A DNA stretch of 20,177 nt from a virus, in the IMG/VR virus record IMGVR_UViG_3300003690_000335, positions 1-20,177 of that record; one strand, written 5' to 3'. The notes under the pieces were generated by a model. It had not been told where the DNA came from, made no database searches, and saw only the letters and a list, made by a program, of their open reading frames with translations. This document shows positions 4,980 to 10,977 of this stretch, piece by piece (within the stretch, counting starts at the first letter, position 1; every line of letters starts with the position of its first letter). The position numbers and the translations under genes were made by a program.

Positions 4980-5047
4980 GGGGGGAAGGGAAGGAGTGGT
5001 CAGGAAAGCACACCCTTCCCCCCTGGTATCAGCCAATGTGCTTTCCT
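4980..5047 (-). other. H-type RNA pseudoknot with two perfect 11-bp stems
   Basis: In minus-strand order: AGGAAAGCACA (5047-5037), 13 nt, GGGGGGAAGGG (5023-5013), 0 nt, TGTGCTTTCCT (5012-5002), 11 nt, CCCTTCCCCCC (4990-4980). Strands 1 and 3 pair perfectly, and so do strands 2 and 4. The zero-length junction would let the two helices stack end to end, the classical H-type layout. The element holds the stop codon of the 27-aa frame in loop 1 and lies just upstream of the TTG-start gene at 4957. The same bases could instead switch between two exclusive hairpins. Confidence 0.7.
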
Positions 5048-5112
5048 AACTGAATAAGTGTGGCGATAACCTGAAGAATGGCCCATATCACGTAAGGGTC
5101 GCCGAAATACAT
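5029..5112 (-). CDS. Tiny hydrophobic peptide (27 aa)
   Basis: ATG at 5112, TGA at 5029-5031, with GAGGAA about 9 nt upstream. The sequence MYFGDPYVIWAILQVIATLI then QLGKHIG is a short polar start and one membrane-spanning stretch, with a Lys-His end. It sits in the 160-nt gap between larger genes, and its stop lies inside the pseudoknot. Size, composition and SD fit a phage membrane micropeptide. The reading is tentative because so short a frame could arise by chance. Confidence 0.5.
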   Translation of the reverse strand: MYFGDPYVIWAILQVIATLIQLGKHIG

Positions 5113-5116
5113 GAGC

Positions 5117-5341
5117 TTAATTCCTCTGATGACTTTTTATCTTTGCCTTAAACTCGGCCAAAGCAGCCTGAGCTACGGCTTCCTGTTCCATCCATTCGCG
5201 AACTATTTGCCTTAGCATGGCTTTTTTGGTCTTATCATATTTGGCTGATAGCTCACGAATTGTTTTAGCTGTTTCCCAATCAACACCTATGGTTGTATCT
5301 GTGCGGATAAGGGTGCCTTCAACTACTTCATTGTACGGCAT
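5117..5341 (-). CDS. Probable ribbon-helix-helix-like DNA-binding protein (74 aa)
   Basis: ATG at 5341 (MPYNEVVEGTLIRTDTTIGV) chosen because GGAGGAA lies about 9 nt upstream. The longer frame starting at 5446 overlaps another gene and has no SD. TTIGVDWETAKTIRELSAKY then DKTKKAMLRQIVREWMEQEA fits a beta-strand followed by two helices, the Arc/CopG ribbon-helix-helix layout. RHH proteins dimerise and bind operators through the strand. The helical, charged C-terminus (AQAALAEFKAKIKSH) could extend the dimer. A transcription role is inferred from the fold only. Confidence 0.65.
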   Translation of the reverse strand: MPYNEVVEGTLIRTDTTIGVDWETAKTIRELSAKYDKTKKAMLRQIVREWMEQEAVAQAALAEFKAKIKSHQRN

Positions 5342-5498
5342 GTTTGTATTCCTCCAATCTTCGCAACAAGTGGCTATGGACGGTTGCCCATAACGCCTTG
5401 AAATCATTACTGTGTGCTTGTTCAAACGCACGTTTTGCAAGGTCAATGCGAATACCTATTCGTTCAATAGGTGGATGCGGGTTATTCTCTATGAACAT
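5328..5498 (-). CDS. Overlapped hypothetical protein (56 aa)
   Basis: ATG at 5498 with GGAAGGG about 7 nt upstream, TGA at 5328-5330. It overlaps the end of the gene at 5482-5709 by 17 nt and the start of the gene at 5341 by 14 nt, each in another frame. The protein MFIENNPHPPIERIGIRIDL followed by AKRAFEQAHSNDFKALWATV looks like a small, mostly helical, basic protein. This arrangement fills what would otherwise be a ~140-nt gap and supplies the SD context for both junctions. Not recognised. Confidence 0.65.
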   Translation of the reverse strand: MFIENNPHPPIERIGIRIDLAKRAFEQAHSNDFKALWATVHSHLLRRLEEYKHAVQ

Positions 5499-5709
5499 CG
5501 TTTAACCCTTCCGCCACTTTTTTGACATAATCCACTATTTCTTGTTCGCTAACCTGATGGCCACTTGCCATGAGACGTTTTTGAACATAGCGCCCCATTA
5601 CAGATACCGCGTAATGCTCGCCGTAATGCCTGATAATGTTGACAAGCCGTTGCTCATATGTTTCTGCGTTTGAAGCATTTTCTAGGTCAATAATAGGGTC
5701 TAACTGCAT
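5482..5709 (-). CDS. Hypothetical protein (75 aa)
   Basis: I chose the ATG at 5709 (MQLDPIIDLENASNAETYEQ), which follows GGAGGAGG. An in-frame GTG at 5721 would itself be part of the SD. The protein is helical and charged (QRLVNIIRHYGEHYAVSVMG, EQEIVDYVKKVAEGLNDVHR), without membrane segments. Unknown function. It is the first gene behind a perfect TATAAT box at 5739-5744 and overlaps the next gene by 17 nt. Confidence 0.7.
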   Translation of the reverse strand: MQLDPIIDLENASNAETYEQRLVNIIRHYGEHYAVSVMGRYVQKRLMASGHQVSEQEIVDYVKKVAEGLNDVHRE

Positions 5710-5738
5710 AACCTCCTCCACTGGCTATATGGTACCCC

Positions 5739-5744
5739 ATTATA
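5739..5744 (-). promoter_or_regulatory. -10 box (TATAAT) upstream of the 75-aa gene
   Basis: A perfect TATAAT on the minus strand, 30 nt before the ATG at 5709, with an ATATAGCCA leader like the shared class. At 16-17 nt upstream only TAGCTT or GTAGCT is present, a poor -35. It may need an activator or be weak. Confidence 0.45.
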
Positions 5745-5770
5745 AGGCATGGCGCGTGGGAAGCTACCCT

Positions 5771-5989
5771 TTATTTATCCACCATTGTCTGGAAAGCTAC
5801 CCCAAAATCTTTGCTTTTTTCAATAGCTTTTTTCAGGTGCAGCTTTATTTCGCCGTCAACAACAGGCCAGTGCTCAGATTTTAGAGCCTTGGCTACAGCT
5901 TCAAATTGCTCCTCGTCAGAAAGGCCGCACACGATGGCTTCAGTGCAGGCTTCCTCCATGGCCATTTTCCATCGCTTTACTCGTCCCAT
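5771..5989 (-). CDS. Hypothetical helical protein (72 aa)
   Basis: ATG at 5989 (MGRVKRWKMAMEEACTEAIV), one base after the TAG of the gene at 5991, whose final codons GAG GAT AAA provide the SD. The longer frame begins with a GTG inside that gene. Composition is helical and amphipathic (DEEQFEAVAKALKSEHW, KLHLKKAIEKSKDFGVAFQT). Not recognised. It is the last gene before the promoter at 5739. Confidence 0.65.
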   Translation of the reverse strand: MGRVKRWKMAMEEACTEAIVCGLSDEEQFEAVAKALKSEHWPVVDGEIKLHLKKAIEKSKDFGVAFQTMVDK

Positions 5990-5990
5990 G

Positions 5991-6308
5991 CTATTTATCC
6001 TCGTCAGGTTCACGTACGATATGCACCTTTAGTCCAGGAAAAGCGTGATGCACGGTTTGCATCAACTTGACAGGAAATTGCGTAGCTTCTTTTTCTGTTA
6101 TTTCCCCAGTTTCCATGAAAACGGTATAGTGGGCGACGAACTTAGGTTCCTTAGCCATTTCTATTTCTCCCTTACAATTTTCAATTAAAACACGGTGACA
6201 ACTTCCACATTGGTACTGGTCGTGAACAGGTACAAGGTTTGTCCATTGGCCGCACCAGTCGCAAACGGTTGTTTTAGGCGGAAGGTAGGTGCCCCGTTTC
6301 TTGGTCAT
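5991..6308 (-). CDS. Zinc-ribbon protein with a strong internal in-frame start (105 aa)
   Basis: From the ATG at 6308 the protein reads MTKKRGTYLPPKTTVCDWCG, then QCGSCHRVLIENC: two CxxC pairs about 18 residues apart, a compact zinc ribbon. The C-terminal half (KFVAHYTVFMETGEITEKEA, GLKVHIVREPDEDK) is a separate small alpha/beta domain. The 6308 start has no visible SD and overlaps the upstream gene by 35 nt. By contrast the in-frame ATG at 6158 (MAKEPKFVAHY) has AAGGGAG 8 nt upstream. The locus may therefore make a full-length and a 55-aa product, or be a fusion of two former genes. Function unknown. Confidence 0.65.
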   Translation of the reverse strand: MTKKRGTYLPPKTTVCDWCGQWTNLVPVHDQYQCGSCHRVLIENCKGEIEMAKEPKFVAHYTVFMETGEITEKEATQFPVKLMQTVHHAFPGLKVHIVREPDEDK

Positions 6309-6603
6309 AAATGCTTGTGTCCGGTAGCTTGATAAACAAATCCATATCAACGTCAAGAACTAGTATTTCGCACCGCATGTGCGTGTCAACAGGTTCACCC
6401 TGCGCATGCTCATGCTGCATACTAAACATTATAGGATAATTAAAATCTTGGTCTGGGTCAGCTTTAGGAACAGTTTTATTGATAAACTCATCCGTTCCCT
6501 GCCGATTATAGTTGCGGTCCCGTGCAATTTTTGCTGCTTTCAATAGCAGCGGGTACGGAAAAAACTTGCGGTTTTGGTCTGCAATATTTTCTTCTTCAGA
6601 CAT
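6274..6603 (-). CDS. Hypothetical protein (109 aa)
   Basis: ATG at 6603 (MSEEENIADQNRKFFPYPLL) chosen because GGAGG lies 5 nt upstream; the ATG at 6615 is inside the leader. The protein is acidic, with sequences such as IARDRNYNRQGTDEFINKTV and DVDMDLFIKLPDTSIYDQET. It follows a strong terminator (6617-6655), so it needs its own promoter. A TATACT box in the terminator loop, with CTGTTT 17 nt upstream, is the only candidate seen. Not recognised. Confidence 0.7.
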   Translation of the reverse strand: MSEEENIADQNRKFFPYPLLLKAAKIARDRNYNRQGTDEFINKTVPKADPDQDFNYPIMFSMQHEHAQGEPVDTHMRCEILVLDVDMDLFIKLPDTSIYDQETGHLPSA

Positions 6604-6616
6604 TAATACCTCCATT

Positions 6617-6655
6617 AAGAAAAAACCCCTGGTGCCATTAGTATAGCACCAGGGG
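6617..6655 (-). terminator. Canonical Rho-independent terminator
   Basis: A perfect 10-bp stem (6626-6635 with 6646-6655) closes a 10-nt loop and is followed on the minus strand by TTTTTTCTT. It ends the transcript of the gene at 6683-7138. The loop reads TATACTAATG on the minus strand and could double as a -10 box (CTGTTT at 6663-6668, 17 nt upstream). Confidence 0.9.
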
Positions 6656-6682
6656 TATGAGAAAACAGGCCATCATTTGTCA

Positions 6683-7138
6683 TTAGACAAGTTCGATGAG
6701 TTCGATGTACCCTTTTTTCACGGCTTCTTGTAAATCACCGTGGCCTCCCACGAGAGGCTTGCCGTTATTACCACGCTTATCGGTGGTTTTCAAGGCAACC
6801 ATAAAGTCCCCAACGGTCATGCCGTCTTCAAATAGGGACCAAATTGCCGCTCGGTTAGTGCCTTCCCTCACAGGGTTTGGTCCACCCGTGAACTTAATAG
6901 TATGTCCACTAGGATAAACCGCGCTTTTCCGCTCGCGCGGCTGTGGCGGAGGCGCTGCTCGTATAGGGGAAATATTACTGACGGCTTCCGTGGTCTTGGT
7001 TACCGCGTTCAGTGCTTCCTCCCTACCGTTTTTGGATTCGCCGTTAGAAGCAGGTTTCTTTTTCGTGGCCCCAGAGGGCTTTGAATTTTTTGCCTTCTTC
7101 TTAACGGGTACATCCGTAATAGAAGCAACATTTGACAT
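6683..7138 (-). CDS. Lys-rich protein with C-terminal helical domain (151 aa)
   Basis: ATG at 7138 with AAGGGAG 8 nt upstream. Residues 1-80 are low-complexity and basic (VKKKAKNSKPSGATKKKPAS, PPPQPRERKSAV), probably disordered and nucleic-acid binding. Residues about 92-149 hold a compact domain: TNRAAIWSLFEDGMTVGDFM, then HGDLQEAVKKGYIELI. The same pattern (R-x-x-IW...GxTVxxFxxA...D+xxAxxxGYI) ends the 200-aa protein at 13984-14586, so the two share a domain resembling a winged helix. The genome-specific role is unknown. The gene lies between promoter copy 7 and a strong terminator, so it is monocistronic. Confidence 0.75.
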   Translation of the reverse strand: MSNVASITDVPVKKKAKNSKPSGATKKKPASNGESKNGREEALNAVTKTTEAVSNISPIRAAPPPQPRERKSAVYPSGHTIKFTGGPNPVREGTNRAAIWSLFEDGMTVGDFMVALKTTDKRGNNGKPLVGGHGDLQEAVKKGYIELIELV

Positions 7139-7176
7139 TATGGCATCTCCCTTCTGTTTGTTTTAGCCATACCCAT

Positions 7177-7204
7177 ATAATAGTTAGTGAAAAACAACGA
7201 GCAA
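7177..7204 (-). promoter_or_regulatory. Promoter of the shared early class, divergent variant
   Basis: Minus strand: -35 TTGCTC (7199-7204), 16-nt spacer, -10 TATTAT (7177-7182), followed by a GGTATGGCTA leader and AAGGGAG. The spacer lacks the GTCC box. It is back to back with the plus-strand promoter at 7213-7242. Confidence 0.6.
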
Positions 7205-7212
7205 TTATCTTG

Positions 7213-7242
7213 TTGTCAAATGGATAAAAAAGCGTGTAGACT
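7213..7242 (+). promoter_or_regulatory. Plus-strand promoter of the candidate small RNA
   Basis: -35 TTGTCA (7213-7218, 5 of 6 consensus bases), 18-nt spacer, -10 TAGACT (7237-7242, 4 of 6). It is the only good promoter I see pointing right, and nothing coding follows. Confidence 0.5.
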
Positions 7243-7248
7243 AAATCA

Positions 7249-7349
7249 TTAACCTCCCTGTTAGGCGCTGGTCATTCGTTGAGTATGGTTTCAAGCGCCT
7301 ATAACTCAGGCGCTGGGGTTTCCTCCAAGCCCCAGCGCCTTTCTTTTTT
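7249..7349 (+). ncRNA. Candidate plus-strand small RNA with C-rich anti-SD loops
   Basis: The start near 7249 is predicted from the promoter at 7213-7242; the end is a canonical terminator at 7308-7349. About 100 nt, with no credible open frame. Two stems are visible: TAGGCGCT/AGCGCCTA (7262-7269 with 7294-7301) and the terminator stem. An unpaired AACCTCCCTG lies at the 5' end and TTTCCTCC in the terminator loop; both could pair with Shine-Dalgarno sequences. GTTTCCTCCAA (7318-7328) is perfectly complementary to the ribosome-binding site of the TS-like gene (10919-10929). Everything else in this window is read leftward. The region 7139-7347 holds no gene. Confidence 0.55.
7308..7349 (+). terminator. 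Canonical plus-strand Rho-independent terminator
   Basis: A perfect 11-bp G/C-rich stem (7308-7318 with 7330-7340) and 11-nt loop are followed by TTTCTTTTTT on the plus strand. On the minus strand no U-run follows the stem, so it is oriented to stop rightward transcription. Confidence 0.8.
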
Positions 7350-7614
7350 ACTTATCCTTGTAACCCGTTTCCTTCCACCTTTTCATCTTTTCATGGGTTC
7401 CCCAACAACCAGTGGGAGACTCATTATAGAAAAACCGCACTATCTCAGGAAGCGCGGCTAGGCTAGTGTCATCAGCATGGCTTATAGCAAGAAACAGGTT
7501 ATTGGTGATAACAGCGGTGAGAAAATCCCCAGGCGGGACACCCTGTTCTATGTATCGCTTTACACCGCCTTGTAGATGCTGGGGCAAGCGCCCATAATCT
7601 AGGTCTTGTATCAT
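7348..7614 (-). CDS. Small conserved-type phage protein (88 aa)
   Basis: ATG at 7614 with AAAGGAG about 8 nt upstream. The sequence MIQDLDYGRLPQHLQGGVKR continues YIEQGVPPGDFLTAVITNNL and ends with RFFYNESPTGCWGTHEKMKR. The blocks 'RYIE.G.PPG.FL.AV..N.L', 'AD' and 'F.YNE.P.GCWG....+..W' look like a short family recurrent in phages (recall), function unknown. It lies between DNA polymerase and the small-RNA locus; its stop codon overlaps the U-tract of the opposing terminator. Confidence 0.8.
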   Translation of the reverse strand: MIQDLDYGRLPQHLQGGVKRYIEQGVPPGDFLTAVITNNLFLAISHADDTSLAALPEIVRFFYNESPTGCWGTHEKMKRWKETGYKDK

Positions 7615-7642
7615 AGCCTTTCTCCTTTCTATTTGGCTACAT

Positions 7643-7648
7643 ACTATA
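7643..7648 (-). promoter_or_regulatory. -10-like box upstream of the 88-aa gene
   Basis: TATAGT on the minus strand, then ATGTAGCCAAATAGAAAGGAG, matching the leader of the shared promoter class. No convincing -35 is present 17 nt upstream (GGGAGG). It lies at the end of the polymerase gene. Confidence 0.35.
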
Positions 7649-7655
7649 GGGTACC

Positions 7656-9605
7656 CTACCCAACACCTCCCACCAAGTTTTCATTTGTCAATTGAACACT
7701 ATGATTATGACCAAGTCCACGGGTAAGGGGTTTTTCACTGAATGTTGTCTTTGCATCCCCCCAGCTTGGTCCATATTCAGCATCAACCTTGTTAGGAACC
7801 GATAATAAAGTACATTGCTCCATGATTTCAGTAACTATGTCTGCTTGTTGCTGTGATTCAACTGATATATCAAGCTCATCATGAACCTGGATATGCGGCA
7901 GTATCCCCTCTTTATACAGGGCAACCATTGCCATCTTCGTTTGGTCGGCGGCACTACCCTGAATAAGTCTATTTAATGCTTTGTATGTGAAAGCACGTTT
8001 AAGTCCCATGTGCTTGCCGTACTCTTTCATGGCTTGATCAAACGGCATCGGTTTGTGATAGCCAGTTGCGTCTGGCTCCCACATCGTGAACCGGCACCGA
8101 CGCCCACCAATAGTTTTGATAAACCCAACTTCTGCAGCCCTTTGAGCACAGTAGTTGGCAAGTTGACGAACAAAAGGTACCTGACTATGGTACTTGTTGA
8201 AAAGGGCCTCGCTTTCTTCCCATGATAAACCCAACTGTTCTGATAATTTCTTTTTCCCCATGCCGTAGAACAACCCAAGATTTATCAGCTTGGCATGGGT
8301 GCGCGGAATATTAGCCATGTCCGCTACAACTTGGTGGAAATCAGCCTCATCATTTTTATATAAATCTACAACGGGGTCAACCGACGTATAGTTCAGTTTT
8401 GAAGCGTAATGAACCACCAAACGGGGTTCTTGTTGACTATAATCAAATGATCCCCAGACACAATTATCTTCAGGTATGAACAATGAACGAATTAATGGCC
8501 CAATTTCCTTATTGCGCGCGGGAACCTGTTGTAAATTCGGGTTGCTGTAGCTCATGCGTCCCGTTAACGTCCCCCCACGTTCCGATCTTAGCTGGTGTAC
8601 CTCTGCATGTATACGGCCCTTGGTCTGGTGCTCCAATAAAGTATCAATAAAGGTCGTATGAGCCTTGTTTATCTCTCGTGCTTCCAAAATCATACGCGCA
8701 AGCGGGTGTTCATTCTCCCATAAGCTCGCCTTATCAAATTTAGGCTGGTTAGATTTGGGTGTTCGCTCGTAATGCAGCCCCGCGGCATCAAATGCTTTGG
8801 CCACACTCGCAGCGGCCCATATTTCTACAGCCACACCATAATCTTTTTCAATTTGTTTGATGATTTTTGCTTCGCGACGACTTAAATCACGCTTGAGTTT
8901 TTCCGCTTTGTCCAAGTCAACACGCACACCCTTTTCCCGCATGTCGATTAAACAGGGCAACACATCCATTTCAAGATTGAAAATGTCTGTAAGGTTATCT
9001 TGCGCCAGTAAATTTTGAAAATGTTTCCACAAACGCAGGGTTAATCGTGCATCTTGCTCCGCATAAGGGCCGACGTACTGGGGCGGTAGACGCCACATAT
9101 CTGATTTGGAGTTAACCCCCCACTCCTTTGCAGCCTCTTCCAGTAATGTTTCATCCTTGCGCTCCTGCAAATATGTTTTTCCAAGCGCGTTCAAGGCATA
9201 ACTCATGCGGTTTTCGTCTATTAAGGGCGCTGCAATCATTGTGTCAATAATAAGGCCGTTGATTTCACGTATGCCGCTGGCTCGCAGCCACCCTATATCG
9301 TACTGAGCATTGTGAAATATCTTATCTGACGGCGCTTGCATCTGCTTTTTCAGCCAGCGCCACACGACGGCTTCATCTAAATTGCCACCGGCCTCATGTT
9401 TGATAGGAAAATAATAGGCGTTTTCATCTGCAGCGACGGCTATGCCAATTACATAGCCATCTTTACGAGGCCAGCCGCTGCCGCGTATTTTCAAATTTGG
9501 GTCATATGTTTCTAAATCAACTGAAATCTGCTTAAATTGTGATAAATCTGGAAATTCTGAAGGGGGTACCCATTCGCTTTTAGGTTGAAACAGTGGTATC
9601 TGCAT
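7656..9605 (-). CDS. polA: Family A DNA polymerase with 3'-5' exonuclease
   Basis: 649 aa, phage-sized, with no 5'-3' exonuclease domain. The exonuclease domain carries D30 and E32 (SVDLETYDP), N99/D103 (FHNAQYDIGWL) and D185 (YAEQDARL). Polymerase motif A is D388 (SFDYSQQEPRL), motif B RTHAKLINLGLFYGMG (435-450; K439, Y447) and motif C VHDEL (H575 D576 E577). All catalytic residues are present, so both activities should be intact. The residue equivalent to E. coli F762 is L443; Leu here is a known viral variant linked to slower, more accurate synthesis. It replicates the phage genome together with the primase, helicase and ssDNA-binding protein upstream. The start overlaps the preceding gene by 26 nt; its SD is weak (AAGAGAA), implying coupling. 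Confidence 0.97.
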   Translation of the reverse strand: MQIPLFQPKSEWVPPSEFPDLSQFKQISVDLETYDPNLKIRGSGWPRKDGYVIGIAVAADENAYYFPIKHEAGGNLDEAVVWRWLKKQMQAPSDKIFHNAQYDIGWLRASGIREINGLIIDTMIAAPLIDENRMSYALNALGKTYLQERKDETLLEEAAKEWGVNSKSDMWRLPPQYVGPYAEQDARLTLRLWKHFQNLLAQDNLTDIFNLEMDVLPCLIDMREKGVRVDLDKAEKLKRDLSRREAKIIKQIEKDYGVAVEIWAAASVAKAFDAAGLHYERTPKSNQPKFDKASLWENEHPLARMILEAREINKAHTTFIDTLLEHQTKGRIHAEVHQLRSERGGTLTGRMSYSNPNLQQVPARNKEIGPLIRSLFIPEDNCVWGSFDYSQQEPRLVVHYASKLNYTSVDPVVDLYKNDEADFHQVVADMANIPRTHAKLINLGLFYGMGKKKLSEQLGLSWEESEALFNKYHSQVPFVRQLANYCAQRAAEVGFIKTIGGRRCRFTMWEPDATGYHKPMPFDQAMKEYGKHMGLKRAFTYKALNRLIQGSAADQTKMAMVALYKEGILPHIQVHDELDISVESQQQADIVTEIMEQCTLLSVPNKVDAEYGPSWGDAKTTFSEKPLTRGLGHNHSVQLTNENLVGGVG

Positions 9606-9930
9606 CTGGCTTTTCTCTTACATAAATATAATCAGGTTGTATGTGCCCTAATCGTACCATTTCTGCTTCAACCAGTAAAAGATATCTTCGCAAATCCCGT
9701 ATATCGTCAATTACACCTGTTTCTTCTGGGTGTTCTTCAATAGTGCGGAATATGTCGTAAGAATATTTTTGCGCGAGGTTTTCAATGCGGTCCCATTTAC
9801 GGGCCAGCATCATGAAAGCCCCTAATCCACCACGCTTTTTCCAACTATTGCCATAGGTTTTTTCCGCTTCGCATAAGGAAGGGTGGTCATTAAGGCACAG
9901 GTCCTGCACAATTTCTAGAATACTACGCAT
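9580..9930 (-). CDS. YGxSW helical phage protein, possibly Nmad1/DUF1599-like (116 aa)
   Basis: ATG at 9930 with AAAGGAGG about 6 nt upstream, overlapping the TS-like stop by 8 nt. The signature is KTYGNSWKKRGGLGAFMMLA, RKWDRIENLA, then GVIDDIRDLRRYLLLVEAEM. 'YG.SW...GG...F...K.DR', followed by 'D.I.DL..YL', resembles the all-helical 'nucleotide modification associated domain 1' (DUF1599) described near DNA-modification genes. The family call is from memory. Its place between the TS-like gene and polymerase supports a nucleotide-metabolism role. A MazG-like fold is an alternative. Confidence 0.7.
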   Translation of the reverse strand: MRSILEIVQDLCLNDHPSLCEAEKTYGNSWKKRGGLGAFMMLARKWDRIENLAQKYSYDIFRTIEEHPEETGVIDDIRDLRRYLLLVEAEMVRLGHIQPDYIYVREKPDADTTVST

Positions 9931-10918
9931 TTGGCTTCCTCCTTTCTAACCATATGGTGCAAGCCTGTTGCCAGTCTTGGATAGGCATTTGCGACTTAAC
10001 CGTATCAAAGGCGGCTTGCCATTGTCCATTTTTCCAATGGTCCCAGGCTTTGGTCATGGGTTCAATTAATTCTTTATAAAAGGATGACTTATAAAACATA
10101 GCGTCACCAAAATCAAGGTCACGGGGTATTTTGAACCTTGTGTGGGTAAAATCATCATAAGGTTCCCGGCTTCGGTACGGCAACCCTTCCTCAGGTATGC
10201 GGTATGCGTCAAATATATCTCTGTAGGCGTGGAAACTGTCACTTATTTGGATATACGGCCCCATTTCAATATCAAGGCAATCGGCAATGTACTGTTGCAG
10301 CATACTGAACTGCACCGCATTGGCTCCATAGGCCCCCCAGATAATGTCGTTACTGCGACAGCATACGGTCATGTGTAATTTATTCAAGTACCCTGACCTA
10401 TCGTCGCCACCCAGTTCATCACGTATTTTGAAATATATATGCGTGTTGCAGGGGATATCAACCTTGTTGACATTTAAGTCGTGCGGGGCATCCCACATTT
10501 GTAGAACACAACGGCGGTCATCAGGGTCTCTTCCCAAGCGGCGAATAATTATCTTAACCTGATCGAGCACCCTGTAGTCTTGCGTGAAATGCTTACGCCA
10601 CCGATAGCCATATGCTCCATGGAATATTTCACCGTCATCACTGTAATCATCCATGCGCTTGTTGTAGTGAACCAAGGGTTTCACATCCCTTTGGCCGCGC
10701 AGCATCCACAGGCTTTCCATTAAATGAAAAAACGGGTTGGCATCACGCACAGGGTTGAATAGCACACGCTCCCAAGGCTTTTCGTAAACTGTCGCCACGC
10801 AGGTAGGGTGTTCTAAAACGGTACCTGCGCGTGACTTGCGTTCAACGCCTTCTTCATACAGAAGTTTCATCCCGCCTACAAAGGCGTCACTTACATTCCG
10901 GGCATGTATAGTGTGCAT
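9923..10918 (-). CDS. Thymidylate synthase / dUMP hydroxymethylase homologue
   Basis: 331 aa from the ATG at 10918, chosen for GGAGGAAAC directly upstream; 25 extra in-frame codons at 5' overlap the upstream gene. TS landmarks are visible: E68 and W71 (MESLWML), YGYRWR (103-108), RR at 135-136 (phosphate), catalytic C157 (DIPCNTHIYF), RSND at 188-191, N200 in GAYGANAVQFS, and H230/Y232 (DSFHAY). The family adds a one-carbon unit to C5 of dUMP using methylene-tetrahydrofolate. Some phage members transfer hydroxymethyl to make 5-hmdUMP. The long insert in the N200 loop and the neighbouring thymine-modification genes favour hydroxymethylase (inference); thymidylate synthase is the alternative. 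The RBS is complementary to the small RNA at 7249-7349. Confidence 0.9.
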   Translation of the reverse strand: MHTIHARNVSDAFVGGMKLLYEEGVERKSRAGTVLEHPTCVATVYEKPWERVLFNPVRDANPFFHLMESLWMLRGQRDVKPLVHYNKRMDDYSDDGEIFHGAYGYRWRKHFTQDYRVLDQVKIIIRRLGRDPDDRRCVLQMWDAPHDLNVNKVDIPCNTHIYFKIRDELGGDDRSGYLNKLHMTVCCRSNDIIWGAYGANAVQFSMLQQYIADCLDIEMGPYIQISDSFHAYRDIFDAYRIPEEGLPYRSREPYDDFTHTRFKIPRDLDFGDAMFYKSSFYKELIEPMTKAWDHWKNGQWQAAFDTVKSQMPIQDWQQACTIWLERRKPNA

Positions 10919-10977
10919 GTTTCCTCCAATTAGGCACCTACCCCTACTGTACTTGTTTCTTGCCCCTTCAGGGGGCC

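Noticed and set aside
8027-8278. 83-aa minus-strand frame within the polymerase gene
   Set aside because: It is a shadow in another frame of intact polymerase motifs.
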